Below are positions 43,101 to 52,337 of a stretch of 64,000 nt of DNA, piece after piece. The DNA lies in the NCBI GenBank assembly GCA_017428945.1, contig JAFRPW010000036.1, positions 1 through 64,000 of the forward strand. Direction: 5' to 3'. The translations under genes and the position numbers were made by a program. Source of the stretch: Bacteroidales bacterium. Lineage in GTDB: Bacteria > Bacteroidota > Bacteroidia > Bacteroidales > UBA932. Position 1 is the first letter of the stretch. Every line of letters begins with the position of its first letter. Below the pieces are notes generated by a model that saw only the letters and a program-made list of their open reading frames with translations, did no database searches and was not told the origin of the DNA.

Positions 43101-44553
43101 AGCATCAAAGGCAAGGACGGCCAAGGCCGGCCTCCTGCTAATTGCATCACCCCGCTTCAAGAACCTCTACGGTCCCACCCGCGGCACGTACGGCGAGCGC
43201 AAGGACAAAGCCGTTAAGGAAATCAAGGCCACAATGGGTTTCCTGGACCTGGTGGACCCGGGAATCGTCTATGAAAGGGAAGACGCCCTGAAAGCAATCG
43301 ACCTTTTCTTTGCGGAAAAAGTGGACTTCATCTATGCCGAGTTCCTCTCATGGAGCGAGGACTTCGCCTGGATCCGCTTCCTCCGTGACTGCCCGGACAT
43401 TCCCATCATCTTCTGCAACGTGGCCAAGGACAGGATGAGCTTTGAGACCACCCTTGACGAGGACGATTTCGTGGATTACCTCTGCGCAGGCACCCTTGTG
43501 GGCTCCCTGGAAGGTTCCGGCAGCATAAAGCGCGTACCCCGCCGCGGCGTAAAGACCGTCATGGGCACCCGAGAAGAAATCACGGAAAAAGTTCGCATCT
43601 TTGCAGATGCCGCCCGCGTCCGAAGCATCCTACGCCGCTCCAACGTAGGCCTCATGGCCAACATGAACGAGGCCATGTGGAGCACCTACATTGACAATTA
43701 CGACCTCTTCACCAAGATAGGTCCGGAGATCCACTACCTCCCCTACTCGGACTATGGAACTGAGATAGAAAAGCTTTCCGAGCGCGAGGTTCAGGAATAC
43801 GCCCTGGAGCTCACATCTAAGTACAAGGTTATGCCGGACGTTGAGGACGACAAACTTCTTGGCTGCGTCCGCGCCACCCTGGCCATAAAGAAGATGGCGG
43901 AGAAGAACGACATCGACTGCTACGTGTACAACGACATAGACCAGGCCACTTTCCGCACCGCCGGCTGCCGCGCAGGCTTCTACCCCAACTGGTTCAACGA
44001 GAACGTGAGCGTCCTGGTCCCGGAGGCCGACATCGGCGCAGGTCTTGCCACCTACATCCTCAAGCTCCTGAGCGGCAAGAACGTCAATTTCATAGAGCCC
44101 TTCCATATTGAGGACGATTTTGGGACCTTCGCAGGAGGCCACGCCGGACCCAATGACCACAACGATCCCGCCTGGCAGGACAACGTGGTCATCGCCCGTG
44201 ATGTCCGCTTTGCAAAGACCTCCTGGAAGTATGCCGGAGCGCCCTTCGCCTGGTACCGCATAAGCCCCGGTATGAAGACCGTGGCCGGCCTGTATGAGCA
44301 GAACGGCCGTTACAAACTGGTCACCTTCATGGCAGAAAGCCTCTCTGAAAAGGACACTCCCCAGAGCAGCAAGAAGCACCTTCTGGCAACATACAGCCAC
44401 ACCATCTTCAAACCCGTGGTTCCCGTGAAGGAACTCTTTGAAAAGGTCCTGAAGGTTGGCGTAACGCAGCATTATGCCATTGTAGACGGAGATTACAGAC
44501 CGCAGCTTGAAACGCTGGCGGAGATAATGGGATTTGAGTATTACGCGATATGA
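43093..44553 (+). CDS. L-fucose/L-arabinose isomerase-like protein
   Basis: 486 residues, no signal peptide. The layout is like FucI/AraA: an N-terminal Rossmann-like domain and a C-terminal domain with likely metal ligands (NDIDQATFRTAG, EADIGAGLATY, EPFHIEDDFGTFAGGHAGPND). Residues are too diverged to state which sugar is used. Isomerases of this superfamily convert aldoses to ketoses with Mn2+. Its place between transporter and kinase genes supports that role. ATGA overlap with the next gene. Confidence 0.75.
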   Translation: MNKASKARTAKAGLLLIASPRFKNLYGPTRGTYGERKDKAVKEIKATMGFLDLVDPGIVYEREDALKAIDLFFAEKVDFIYAEFLSWSEDFAWIRFLRDCPDIPIIFCNVAKDRMSFETTLDEDDFVDYLCAGTLVGSLEGSGSIKRVPRRGVKTVMGTREEITEKVRIFADAARVRSILRRSNVGLMANMNEAMWSTYIDNYDLFTKIGPEIHYLPYSDYGTEIEKLSEREVQEYALELTSKYKVMPDVEDDKLLGCVRATLAIKKMAEKNDIDCYVYNDIDQATFRTAGCRAGFYPNWFNENVSVLVPEADIGAGLATYILKLLSGKNVNFIEPFHIEDDFGTFAGGHAGPNDHNDPAWQDNVVIARDVRFAKTSWKYAGAPFAWYRISPGMKTVAGLYEQNGRYKLVTFMAESLSEKDTPQSSKKHLLATYSHTIFKPVVPVKELFEKVLKVGVTQHYAIVDGDYRPQLETLAEIMGFEYYAI

Positions 44554-46421
44554 GTTTCATGTATAACCCGTTCCCCTTTCACGATCCAAAACCCGTGAAC
44601 AGGCCGGAACTGAGCAAAAAGACTGTTGAATCCATTGTTGCAGGCGGAACGCCAAACGTGGCAAAGAAGTTTGTGGCCACGCTGGCGGAGAAGGCCCGCA
44701 AGGAAGGCGTGATTGTGGCCTTTGACGGCTACACCACCACAAAGTGGGACCTTATTATAAGCCTTATGTCCCGCGAATGCGACCTCCTTGGCCTCAATTT
44801 CCAATCCGTGGACTGCAACGCCGCAACGCTGAAAAGCGGCGAAGAAATAGATTCCATCATAGACCCTCTACTCATTTGGGATAAGAAGATAGACCCCACG
44901 CTGCTGTATGGCAAGGTCTATCACGGCGGATACGCCGGACTCATGGACGGCAAGAAGGCCGATGCCTTCCGGCAGGCGGTTCCTGCTATGAAAACACCCG
45001 GAAAGATTGTGGCCGTATACGGCTACGGTTGCCTCTATAAGGGTTTCCGTGACCTCTACGATGTCAAGTGCTGGTTCGACATAACCCCCATGAACAGCAT
45101 GCTCCGCATTCGAGCCGGAGAATATGCCAACCTTGGAAAGAAGCATACCGGCATCATCAACCGCACCATCCGCCGCTGCTACTACTGCGACTTCGAGAAC
45201 GCCGTGCAGCTGCGAAAGGAGCTCTTTGCCACCGGAGAACTTGACTGGTACTTCCTGGACAACGACCGCGCAAACCTCCAGATGATGCCTTTCGCATCGT
45301 TTGCGGACATCTGTGCCCAGCTCGTGAAATACCCCTTCCGTGCCAAGCCCTGCTACCTGGAAGGCGTCTGGGGCGGTTCCTACATGAAAACACAGCGCCA
45401 CCTCCCTGAGAAGATGCGCAACGCCGCATGGGTGTTCGACTTCATCCCCATGGAAGTGAGCGTGCTTGTGGAAGCCGGCGCGGAGAAACTGGACATAAAC
45501 TACTGTTCCTTCGTCCACAAGGAGGGCGTGAACCTAATGGGAGAGACCTGCGTACGCAAGTACAAGGGCTACTTCCCCATCCGCTTCAACTGGGACGACA
45601 GCTACCACTCTACCGGCAACATGAGCATCCAGTGCCACTCCGGCGGCAAGTTCAACGTAGAGAACTACAATGAGTTCGGCCGACAGGACGAAAGCTACTA
45701 CGTGGTGGTTACCGGCCAGGGGGCAAAGACCTTCATCGGCTTCCGCGACGATGCCGACATCCCCGCCTTCTTCCGCGAAATAGAGGCCGCGGACACCCAG
45801 CACAAGGAGTGCGACTACATGAAGTACGTGAGCTACGAGGACTCCGTCCCCGGCCTCCAGGTGATGCTCCCCGCCGGGACCATCCACTCCAGCGGCCGCA
45901 ACCAGGTGATTCTGGAAATAGGGTCCCTCACCATCGGCTCCTATACATATAAGATGTATGACTACCTGCGCCTGGACTTTGACGGGAAACAGAGGCCCAT
46001 CCATACGCAGCTTGGTGAGCTCAACGTCCGTCAGGACCGCCGGCACAGCGTCATCCACGACCCCCAAAGTCCGGAGTACATAGTCCAGAAACCCCGTCTT
46101 GACTGCGAGGGCGACGGATGGAAGGAGTTCATCCTGGGCGAGAACCCGCAGATGTATATCTCCCTCCGCCGCCTGGAGTTTGAGAAACAGTGCCTGCAGG
46201 ACACCCGGGGAGAGAAGTTCCACGTGCTCACCCTGGTGGACGGCGACCACGTCCGCATCCGGAGCGCGGAGCATCCGGAGCGCTGCTTCGACCTTGACTT
46301 CATGGAGATTGCCTGCGTACCGGCCTCCATGGGCAAATACGTGATTGAGAATCTGGGCAGGGAGCCCATAAGCATACACAAGACCTGCCTCAGGGATGGA
46401 TACCAGAACGATCCTGCTTGA
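44550..46421 (+). CDS. class I phosphomannose-isomerase-like protein with kinase-like N-terminal domain
   Basis: 623 residues, roughly twice the usual ManA. The PMI domain starts near 265 (LEGVWGG) and keeps all zinc ligands: Gln361 and His363 (SIQCHS), Glu381 (DESYYV) and His446 (PAGTIHSSG). Residues 1-260 form an extra domain. VAFDGYTTTKWDL (about 57-68) looks like a decayed P-loop, and FDITPMNSMLRIRAGEY resembles the region after the lid of nucleoside kinases. Whether this part binds nucleotide is unknown. It probably interconverts a hexose (phosphate) in the pathway. A 26-base overlap joins it to the ROK gene. Confidence 0.75.
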   Translation: MSFMYNPFPFHDPKPVNRPELSKKTVESIVAGGTPNVAKKFVATLAEKARKEGVIVAFDGYTTTKWDLIISLMSRECDLLGLNFQSVDCNAATLKSGEEIDSIIDPLLIWDKKIDPTLLYGKVYHGGYAGLMDGKKADAFRQAVPAMKTPGKIVAVYGYGCLYKGFRDLYDVKCWFDITPMNSMLRIRAGEYANLGKKHTGIINRTIRRCYYCDFENAVQLRKELFATGELDWYFLDNDRANLQMMPFASFADICAQLVKYPFRAKPCYLEGVWGGSYMKTQRHLPEKMRNAAWVFDFIPMEVSVLVEAGAEKLDINYCSFVHKEGVNLMGETCVRKYKGYFPIRFNWDDSYHSTGNMSIQCHSGGKFNVENYNEFGRQDESYYVVVTGQGAKTFIGFRDDADIPAFFREIEAADTQHKECDYMKYVSYEDSVPGLQVMLPAGTIHSSGRNQVILEIGSLTIGSYTYKMYDYLRLDFDGKQRPIHTQLGELNVRQDRRHSVIHDPQSPEYIVQKPRLDCEGDGWKEFILGENPQMYISLRRLEFEKQCLQDTRGEKFHVLTLVDGDHVRIRSAEHPERCFDLDFMEIACVPASMGKYVIENLGREPISIHKTCLRDGYQNDPA

Positions 46422-47190
46422 CGTAGGCGGAACTTTCATCAAAAGGCCCGGCCTGCCGCCAGTTCCCATTGCATCCGCAGGGAGCCGGGAGGAGATTGCT
46501 GGATCCCTGCAAAAAGCGCTGGGTACGCATGCAGGAAGGATTGGCGTAGCCATACCGGGCCCTTTTGATTACCAAAACGGCGTGTTCCTCATGAAACACA
46601 AGTTCGGGGCCGTATACGGAGAATCCTTCGCGGCACTGTGCGGCATTCCGGAAGGCGTGGAGGTAAGGTATCGGCACGATGTGAATGCCGTGCTGGAAGG
46701 GGTCCTGAGGATGATGGACCCGGAGGGAAATACCGCGCTGGTTTCCATAGGCACCGGCCTGGGCTTTGCCTGCGCAGTGGACGGAAAGGTGCTTTACGCC
46801 CCAACCGGATCTCCCGCTGTCAGTATATGGAGCAAGCCGTATGGCAACGGCATCCTGGAAGACATCGTTAGCGCCCGTGGAATACGCAACCTTTATGCAA
46901 GTATGGGCGGAAGTGAGAATCTGTCCGCTGCCGGCATCGCAAAACGCGCCTATGACGGTGAAGAACTTGCCTACAAGGCATTCTGTCGCATGGGAGAAGC
47001 CCTGGCCCAGGCCCTGGAAGAGCTCACGGAGCAGTACCGGTTCCGGACTATCCTCTTTGCCGGAGGAGTCTCAAGGGCCCTGGTACTCATGGAGCAGGCA
47101 CTCAGGGACCGTCTTGGAGACATCCGCATTGCCATGGCGCCTGAGGGGGCCGTATTCCGCGGGCTGGAAGCATTGTTTGAAAACATTTAA
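46396..47190 (+). CDS. short ROK-family sugar kinase without zinc motif
   Basis: 264 residues, about 40 shorter than typical ROK kinases. It retains the phosphate loop DVGGTFIK (9-16), a likely catalytic Asp95 (RHDVNAVLEG), SIGTGLGFACAVDG and FAGGVSRAL. The cysteine-rich zinc motif of ROK proteins (CxCGxxGCxE) is missing. No DNA-binding domain, so it is a kinase candidate, not a NagC-type repressor. It would phosphorylate the imported sugar. It starts inside the previous gene. Confidence 0.78.
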   Translation: MDTRTILLDVGGTFIKRPGLPPVPIASAGSREEIAGSLQKALGTHAGRIGVAIPGPFDYQNGVFLMKHKFGAVYGESFAALCGIPEGVEVRYRHDVNAVLEGVLRMMDPEGNTALVSIGTGLGFACAVDGKVLYAPTGSPAVSIWSKPYGNGILEDIVSARGIRNLYASMGGSENLSAAGIAKRAYDGEELAYKAFCRMGEALAQALEELTEQYRFRTILFAGGVSRALVLMEQALRDRLGDIRIAMAPEGAVFRGLEALFENI

Positions 47191-47200
47191 CCCTATATTT

Positions 47201-50200
47201 ATGAAACTAGACCTTAGAACCATTGTTTTCTCCACGGCTTTGCTTCTGGGAATCCTGCTGCCGCAGGGCCTTCAGGGCCAGAGCCGGGAAGTGAGAGGAC
47301 GGGTGCTGGACGAGACCGACCAGCCTGTGGCCGGAGCCTTTGTCACCGTGAAAGGAGAGACCAGAGGCGCAATGACCGACGGCGACGGCCGGTTCTCCAT
47401 TTCCGTCAAGAATTCCGACGTCCTTGTCGTGAGCTTCCTGGGCTACGGTGACGAAGAGATTGCTGTCGGCGACCAGAAAGACATCCTTGTCAAACTGGTC
47501 CCGCAGGAAAACCAGCTGGAAGAAGTGGTGATGGTAGCCTACGGTGCACAGAAGAAAGCATCCGTGATTGGTTCCATAACTACCGTAGACGCGGGGCAAT
47601 TGCAGGCGCCTATAGGCCAACTGTCTACAGGACTTGCAGGCAAACTGGCAGGCGTGGTTGCCGTACAGCACAGCGGAGAACCGGGGTCCAGCGCAGAATT
47701 CTGGATCCGAGGCGTCAACACTTTCGGAGCAAATGCTTATCCCTTGATTCTTGTTGACGGCGTAGAGCGTTCCATGGACCTTGTGGACACGGAAGATATA
47801 GCATCGTTCTCCATCCTCAAGGATGCGACGGCAACGGCCCTGTACGGCGTTCGCGGAGCCAACGGCATCGTCCTCATCACAACCAAGCGAGGCTCTGAGT
47901 CCAAGCCCAAAATCAATGTAAGGATGGAAACAGGCATTACTTCTCCCACAATGATTCCCAAAATGGCATCGGCGGAGCAGTTTATTGACTACCTGAATAC
48001 CATGCAGCCCGGAATGATCGACGACTATGCCCGTAACATGTACCTGGCATCCGATGAAATCAGGAGCCAACTGGTAAATCCCGGCTCTGGAGAAGGCACC
48101 GCGCCAATCACATACGCAGACCTGTATCCAAATGTAGACTGGATGAAACAGCTGTTCAGGGAGAATGCCAACACCACAAAAATGAACCTCAACGTCACAG
48201 GTGGCACCAAGAATGTACGATACTATGCGGGCGGTTCATACTATTTCGAAGACGGTATTTTCAACGTGGCGGATAACGACCGTTACAACTCCCAAATGAA
48301 CTACCGGAAATTCAATTTTCGCACAAATGTGGACATCAACATAACCAAGTCCACCGTTCTTGGAATGGACCTTTCCACACAGTTCACCAAGAAGAACCAG
48401 CCTGGCGCAGCCCTTTCTGACATTTACTCTTATGCCATGCAGATTACTCCTATCGGTTTCCCGGTAGTGTTCTCTGACGGCACTCTTTCCAACCCGGAGA
48501 ACGGATCCAACCCGTACAACATGATAAACAACATGGGTTACGCCGTCACCTCCACCCAGAATGCCCAGACAACCGTTTCCATGACACAGGATTTCTCGGA
48601 AATATTCCTGGAGGGCCTTACGGCCAAGGTGCAGATTTCCTGGGACGCAAAAAGCAATACGACATACACCAATTCCATCCGTCCAAGAATTTACTATGTA
48701 AGTTGGGATAAAGACCTTCAGGACTATATATACAATCTTCAGGGAAACAGCGGAACCGGTTATATCAACACTTCCGGCAGCGGTGTAAGCGGCCAGTCCA
48801 TCTTGAACATAGAGGCTTCCTCCAACTATGAACACACGTTCCTCAGCAAGCACCGCGTAAGCGGAATGTTCTTGTACTATGTCAGGGAACGCTCTAATAT
48901 CAATCCCGGAAGCTACTGGAATACATTCCCTTACAAGAGCATGGGTATTGCCGGAAGGGCCACTTACAGTTATATGGACCGCTATTTCGCAGAGTTCAAC
49001 TTTGGTTACAACGGTTCAGAGAACTTCTCTCCAGGCCACCGCTTCGGTTTCTTCCCGTCCGCTGCCGTAGGCTACATTGTTTCCAACGAGAAATTCTGGG
49101 ACGGGATAAAGGACAAAATATCCCTCTTTAAGATTAAAGCGTCAATAGGCAAGGTTGGCAATGACCAGATTGGCGGTAACAGACGTTTTGGTTACAATAC
49201 GACTATGGACACCAGCGGCATCAGCGGATTCAGCTGGGGGCTCAACAACCCGGTATACACTTCAGGAGTTGCGGTGGGCGATATTGGCAACCCGGAGATT
49301 GTCTGGGAAGAGGCGCTCAAACGCAATGTGGGCCTCGAATTGAACTTCTTCAGGGACCACCTCAAATTCCAGCTGGACTATTTCAACGACTACCGCAGCG
49401 GCATCTTCATTGAGCGCCAGTCCCTGCCAAGCGCCGTGGGTCTTCGTAAAACCCAGTATATTAACATAGGTGAAATGCAGAACTCGGGCTTCGACGCATC
49501 GACCCAGTTCGAATGGGTGTTCCAAAACGGTCTTTCCCTCAGCGTCCGTGGAAACTACACTTTCAACCGCAACAAGAGGGTATATGACGACAAGCCCGGC
49601 CAGATCTGGGACTACCAGAATACCGCCGGTTTCGCCAACGGCCAACAGAGGGGCCTCATCGCAGAAGGCCTTTTCATGAGTCAGGAAGAGATTGACGCCT
49701 GGCCGACCCAGACCTTCGGAGATGTCCAGCCCGGCGACATAAAGTACCGCGACATCAACGGTGACGGCCAGGTAGACGCTTATGACGTGGTTGCCATAGG
49801 CTATACCTCCGTCCCTGAAATCAACTACGGATTTGGTCTCAGCCTTGGCTGGAAAGGGTTCGACGCCAGCTTCTTCTTCAGCGGAATGGACCATGTGACC
49901 CGAATAATCGGAGGTTACAACCTCTACGGCGGTGCCGCCACCAACGTACTTGTCCAGGGCCAGATATTTGCTGATGTGGCAGAAAAGAGCTGGTCCGTGA
50001 CACACGACCCCAACGCAGAGTATCCACGCTTCTCTACGGAGACCCCGGCCAACAACCTCCGCGCCTCTACCTACTGGCAGAAGGACGTCAGTTTCCTCCG
50101 TCTCAAGAATGCAGAGATTGGTTACACACTACCCAAGAAGATTACCAAAAAGTACGGCATGTCCGCCGTCAGAGTATACATCCAGGGCGTGAATCTACTC

Positions 50201-50305
50201 ACCTTCTCAAAGTTCAAGCTCTGGGATCCGGAACTATCTTCCTCTTATGGAAACGTCTATCCGCTCACCAAGAACGTGAGCTTCGGCATTAACCTTAACT
50301 TTTAG
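47201..50305 (+). CDS. susC: SusC-like TonB-dependent outer-membrane transporter
   Basis: 1034 residues from ATG 47201. Signal peptide (about 1-26), carboxypeptidase-regulatory-like domain (REVRGRVLDETDQPVAGAFVTVKG), TonB box region (EEVVMVAYGAQKKASVIGS), plug (GVNTFGANAYPLILVDGVER, then LYGVRGANGIVLITTK) and the 22-strand barrel ending NVSFGINLNF. With SusD it forms the pedal-bin complex importing oligosaccharides across the outer membrane. SusD follows 12 bases later. Confidence 0.95.
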   Translation: MKLDLRTIVFSTALLLGILLPQGLQGQSREVRGRVLDETDQPVAGAFVTVKGETRGAMTDGDGRFSISVKNSDVLVVSFLGYGDEEIAVGDQKDILVKLVPQENQLEEVVMVAYGAQKKASVIGSITTVDAGQLQAPIGQLSTGLAGKLAGVVAVQHSGEPGSSAEFWIRGVNTFGANAYPLILVDGVERSMDLVDTEDIASFSILKDATATALYGVRGANGIVLITTKRGSESKPKINVRMETGITSPTMIPKMASAEQFIDYLNTMQPGMIDDYARNMYLASDEIRSQLVNPGSGEGTAPITYADLYPNVDWMKQLFRENANTTKMNLNVTGGTKNVRYYAGGSYYFEDGIFNVADNDRYNSQMNYRKFNFRTNVDINITKSTVLGMDLSTQFTKKNQPGAALSDIYSYAMQITPIGFPVVFSDGTLSNPENGSNPYNMINNMGYAVTSTQNAQTTVSMTQDFSEIFLEGLTAKVQISWDAKSNTTYTNSIRPRIYYVSWDKDLQDYIYNLQGNSGTGYINTSGSGVSGQSILNIEASSNYEHTFLSKHRVSGMFLYYVRERSNINPGSYWNTFPYKSMGIAGRATYSYMDRYFAEFNFGYNGSENFSPGHRFGFFPSAAVGYIVSNEKFWDGIKDKISLFKIKASIGKVGNDQIGGNRRFGYNTTMDTSGISGFSWGLNNPVYTSGVAVGDIGNPEIVWEEALKRNVGLELNFFRDHLKFQLDYFNDYRSGIFIERQSLPSAVGLRKTQYINIGEMQNSGFDASTQFEWVFQNGLSLSVRGNYTFNRNKRVYDDKPGQIWDYQNTAGFANGQQRGLIAEGLFMSQEEIDAWPTQTFGDVQPGDIKYRDINGDGQVDAYDVVAIGYTSVPEINYGFGLSLGWKGFDASFFFSGMDHVTRIIGGYNLYGGAATNVLVQGQIFADVAEKSWSVTHDPNAEYPRFSTETPANNLRASTYWQKDVSFLRLKNAEIGYTLPKKITKKYGMSAVRVYIQGVNLLTFSKFKLWDPELSSSYGNVYPLTKNVSFGINLNF

Positions 50306-50317
50306 GAGGACAGCATT

Positions 50318-52336
50318 ATGAAATTCAGATACTTAATACTAGCTGCACTGGCCATTTCTCTCACTGCCTGCGATTCATACTTCGACATCAATACAAAGGA
50401 CCAGGCAACTCTTGCCGACATTATGAGCCGTTCCACGGCCGTAAGGCAATACCTGGCCCACCTGTATGCCTACATTCCCAACGATGAAAACCTCCGCGCC
50501 AACGAAGGAGGAACTTCGCTGCGCTCCGATGAAGCCCTTCACGGCAAATCCCAGTGGGAAACCAACTGGTACAAGGTTCGCAGAGGCGAATACAGTTCCG
50601 CCAGCTCCACTGACGTAGGCAGCGGCAATGTTTGGAAGAAGTTCTATGAGGGCATCAATGAATGCGGCATATTCATCGACAATCTGCATTATGACAAGGA
50701 AGACTCTCCCACACTTGTAAGTGCCATGGAAGGCGAAGCCCGCTTCCTCAGAGCGTATTATTACTTCTCACTGTTCCGCCATTACGGGCCTGTGATTATC
50801 TGGATGGACAAGGACGGCAACCCCGTTTCTTCGGACCAGAACATAAGTGGTAAAGACATGGACCGCAACACTGTAGAGGAGAATGTGAACTTCATGGTCA
50901 AAGAGCTTGACAAGGCAATCGAGTTGCTACCTGCAGATATTTCGGAGGTCATCGCCGATTACTCCAACATGGGCCGCGCCACCAAGGGTGCGGCAATGGC
51001 CCTCAAGACCAGGATACTGCTTTTTGCCGCTTCTCCGCTTTATAACGGTCAGAATGGCACAGGCCTCTACGACAGTTTCGTAAACTCTCGCGGAGAGAAG
51101 CTTTTCCCCGACTACGACATCAAGAAATGGGACAAGGTGTACGATGCTGCAAAGGCAATAATCGACCTTGATAAATACGCGCTCACAAGCAAAGGAAATC
51201 CCATGAAGAATATCCAGGATGCCGCCGATTCCTACCAGAACGTCTGGTTCGAGAACTGGGGTACAAATACGGAGATTATCTGGGGCTGGTGGTACAGGCA
51301 GTGGGCCGAGGACTTCCTGGGCTCCATTGGCGGCGAGATAGCCTTCTCCGCGCCCTCTGGAGGCAAGCTCTGCCGGAATGGATACTCGCTTATCACTCCT
51401 TCGCTGAAGCTCATCGACGCGTATCCTATGGCAGAGACCGGACGTTATCCGGTTGTGTCTTACGATGAAACTGCCGGCCTGATAGACCTTTCCCGTCCCG
51501 TGGTGGATCCTCTGTCCGGCTACAGGGAAGATGAATGGGTGGACAATTATCAGCAGCTTGTGGACGTGGCCCCCTCATGGGCCAAACCCATCAAAGTACA
51601 CAGCAGCACAGTGGGCCGCGACGCCAGGTTCTATTCCAACTTCCTTCCCAATGGATTCTGGTGGCCCTGCCAGAGGCCGATGGACAGCGACACGCCCCTC
51701 CAGTTCACCTGCTGGGACGACCCCAACTGTACCTCTCCCTATTCCGCCACGGAAGGCTGCAATCGCGTAGGATACGTATGGAGGCGCCTTTACAAGGCCG
51801 GAAACAACCTTAAAGAGAATACGGACTATAATAGCATCCGCTATGTCTACCCCGCCTTCCGCCTTGCAGAAGTATACCTCACATACGCAGAAGCCTGCAA
51901 TGAAATGCAGTCCCGCAATGCGGCGGAAGCCATCAGCTACATAGACAAGGTTCGCGCACGCTCTGGTCTGAAAGGCCTTGCAGAAGCATATCCTGACATC
52001 GACTTTGCCGGAAACGGCGGTACCATAGGCGGTGTAACCCGCACCGGTCAGGAATGGCTGCGCTGGGTTATCCGCCAGGAGAAGATGTGTGAATTCGCCT
52101 TTGAGGGAAGTCAGCGTCACTATGATGCCGTACGTACGATGATTGCAGAAAAAGAGTACAACATGGAGAACTGGACTCTCCACGTCACGGCAGACAACTA
52201 CGAGGACTCTTACACCAGAGTCTCTGACGACTATATCGGCGGACGCTCAGTCTTCAAGAAAAGGGACTATCTGTTCCCCATCGGTTCCGCCCAGCTTGCG
52301 GAAATGACCAATTTCACCCAAAATCCCGGATGGTAA
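50318..52336 (+). CDS. susD: SusD/RagB-like glycan-binding lipoprotein
   Basis: 672 residues, somewhat longer than the usual 500-580. Lipobox at LTAC (Cys18). N-terminal SusD-like domain with tetratricopeptide-type helices (MEGEARFLRAYYYFSLFRHYGPV) and C-terminal RagB region (FRLAEVYLTYAEACNE, ISYIDKVRARSGL, EKMCEFAFEGSQRHYDAVR). It caps the SusC barrel and binds the glycan. Sits within the operon one base before the DUF1735 gene. Confidence 0.94.
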   Translation: MKFRYLILAALAISLTACDSYFDINTKDQATLADIMSRSTAVRQYLAHLYAYIPNDENLRANEGGTSLRSDEALHGKSQWETNWYKVRRGEYSSASSTDVGSGNVWKKFYEGINECGIFIDNLHYDKEDSPTLVSAMEGEARFLRAYYYFSLFRHYGPVIIWMDKDGNPVSSDQNISGKDMDRNTVEENVNFMVKELDKAIELLPADISEVIADYSNMGRATKGAAMALKTRILLFAASPLYNGQNGTGLYDSFVNSRGEKLFPDYDIKKWDKVYDAAKAIIDLDKYALTSKGNPMKNIQDAADSYQNVWFENWGTNTEIIWGWWYRQWAEDFLGSIGGEIAFSAPSGGKLCRNGYSLITPSLKLIDAYPMAETGRYPVVSYDETAGLIDLSRPVVDPLSGYREDEWVDNYQQLVDVAPSWAKPIKVHSSTVGRDARFYSNFLPNGFWWPCQRPMDSDTPLQFTCWDDPNCTSPYSATEGCNRVGYVWRRLYKAGNNLKENTDYNSIRYVYPAFRLAEVYLTYAEACNEMQSRNAAEAISYIDKVRARSGLKGLAEAYPDIDFAGNGGTIGGVTRTGQEWLRWVIRQEKMCEFAFEGSQRHYDAVRTMIAEKEYNMENWTLHVTADNYEDSYTRVSDDYIGGRSVFKKRDYLFPIGSAQLAEMTNFTQNPGW

Positions 52337-52337
52337 T

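Noticed and set aside
46766..47200. N-terminal extension of SusC by about 145 residues
   Set aside because: It is the ROK gene in another frame. ATG 47201 directly precedes a clear signal peptide.
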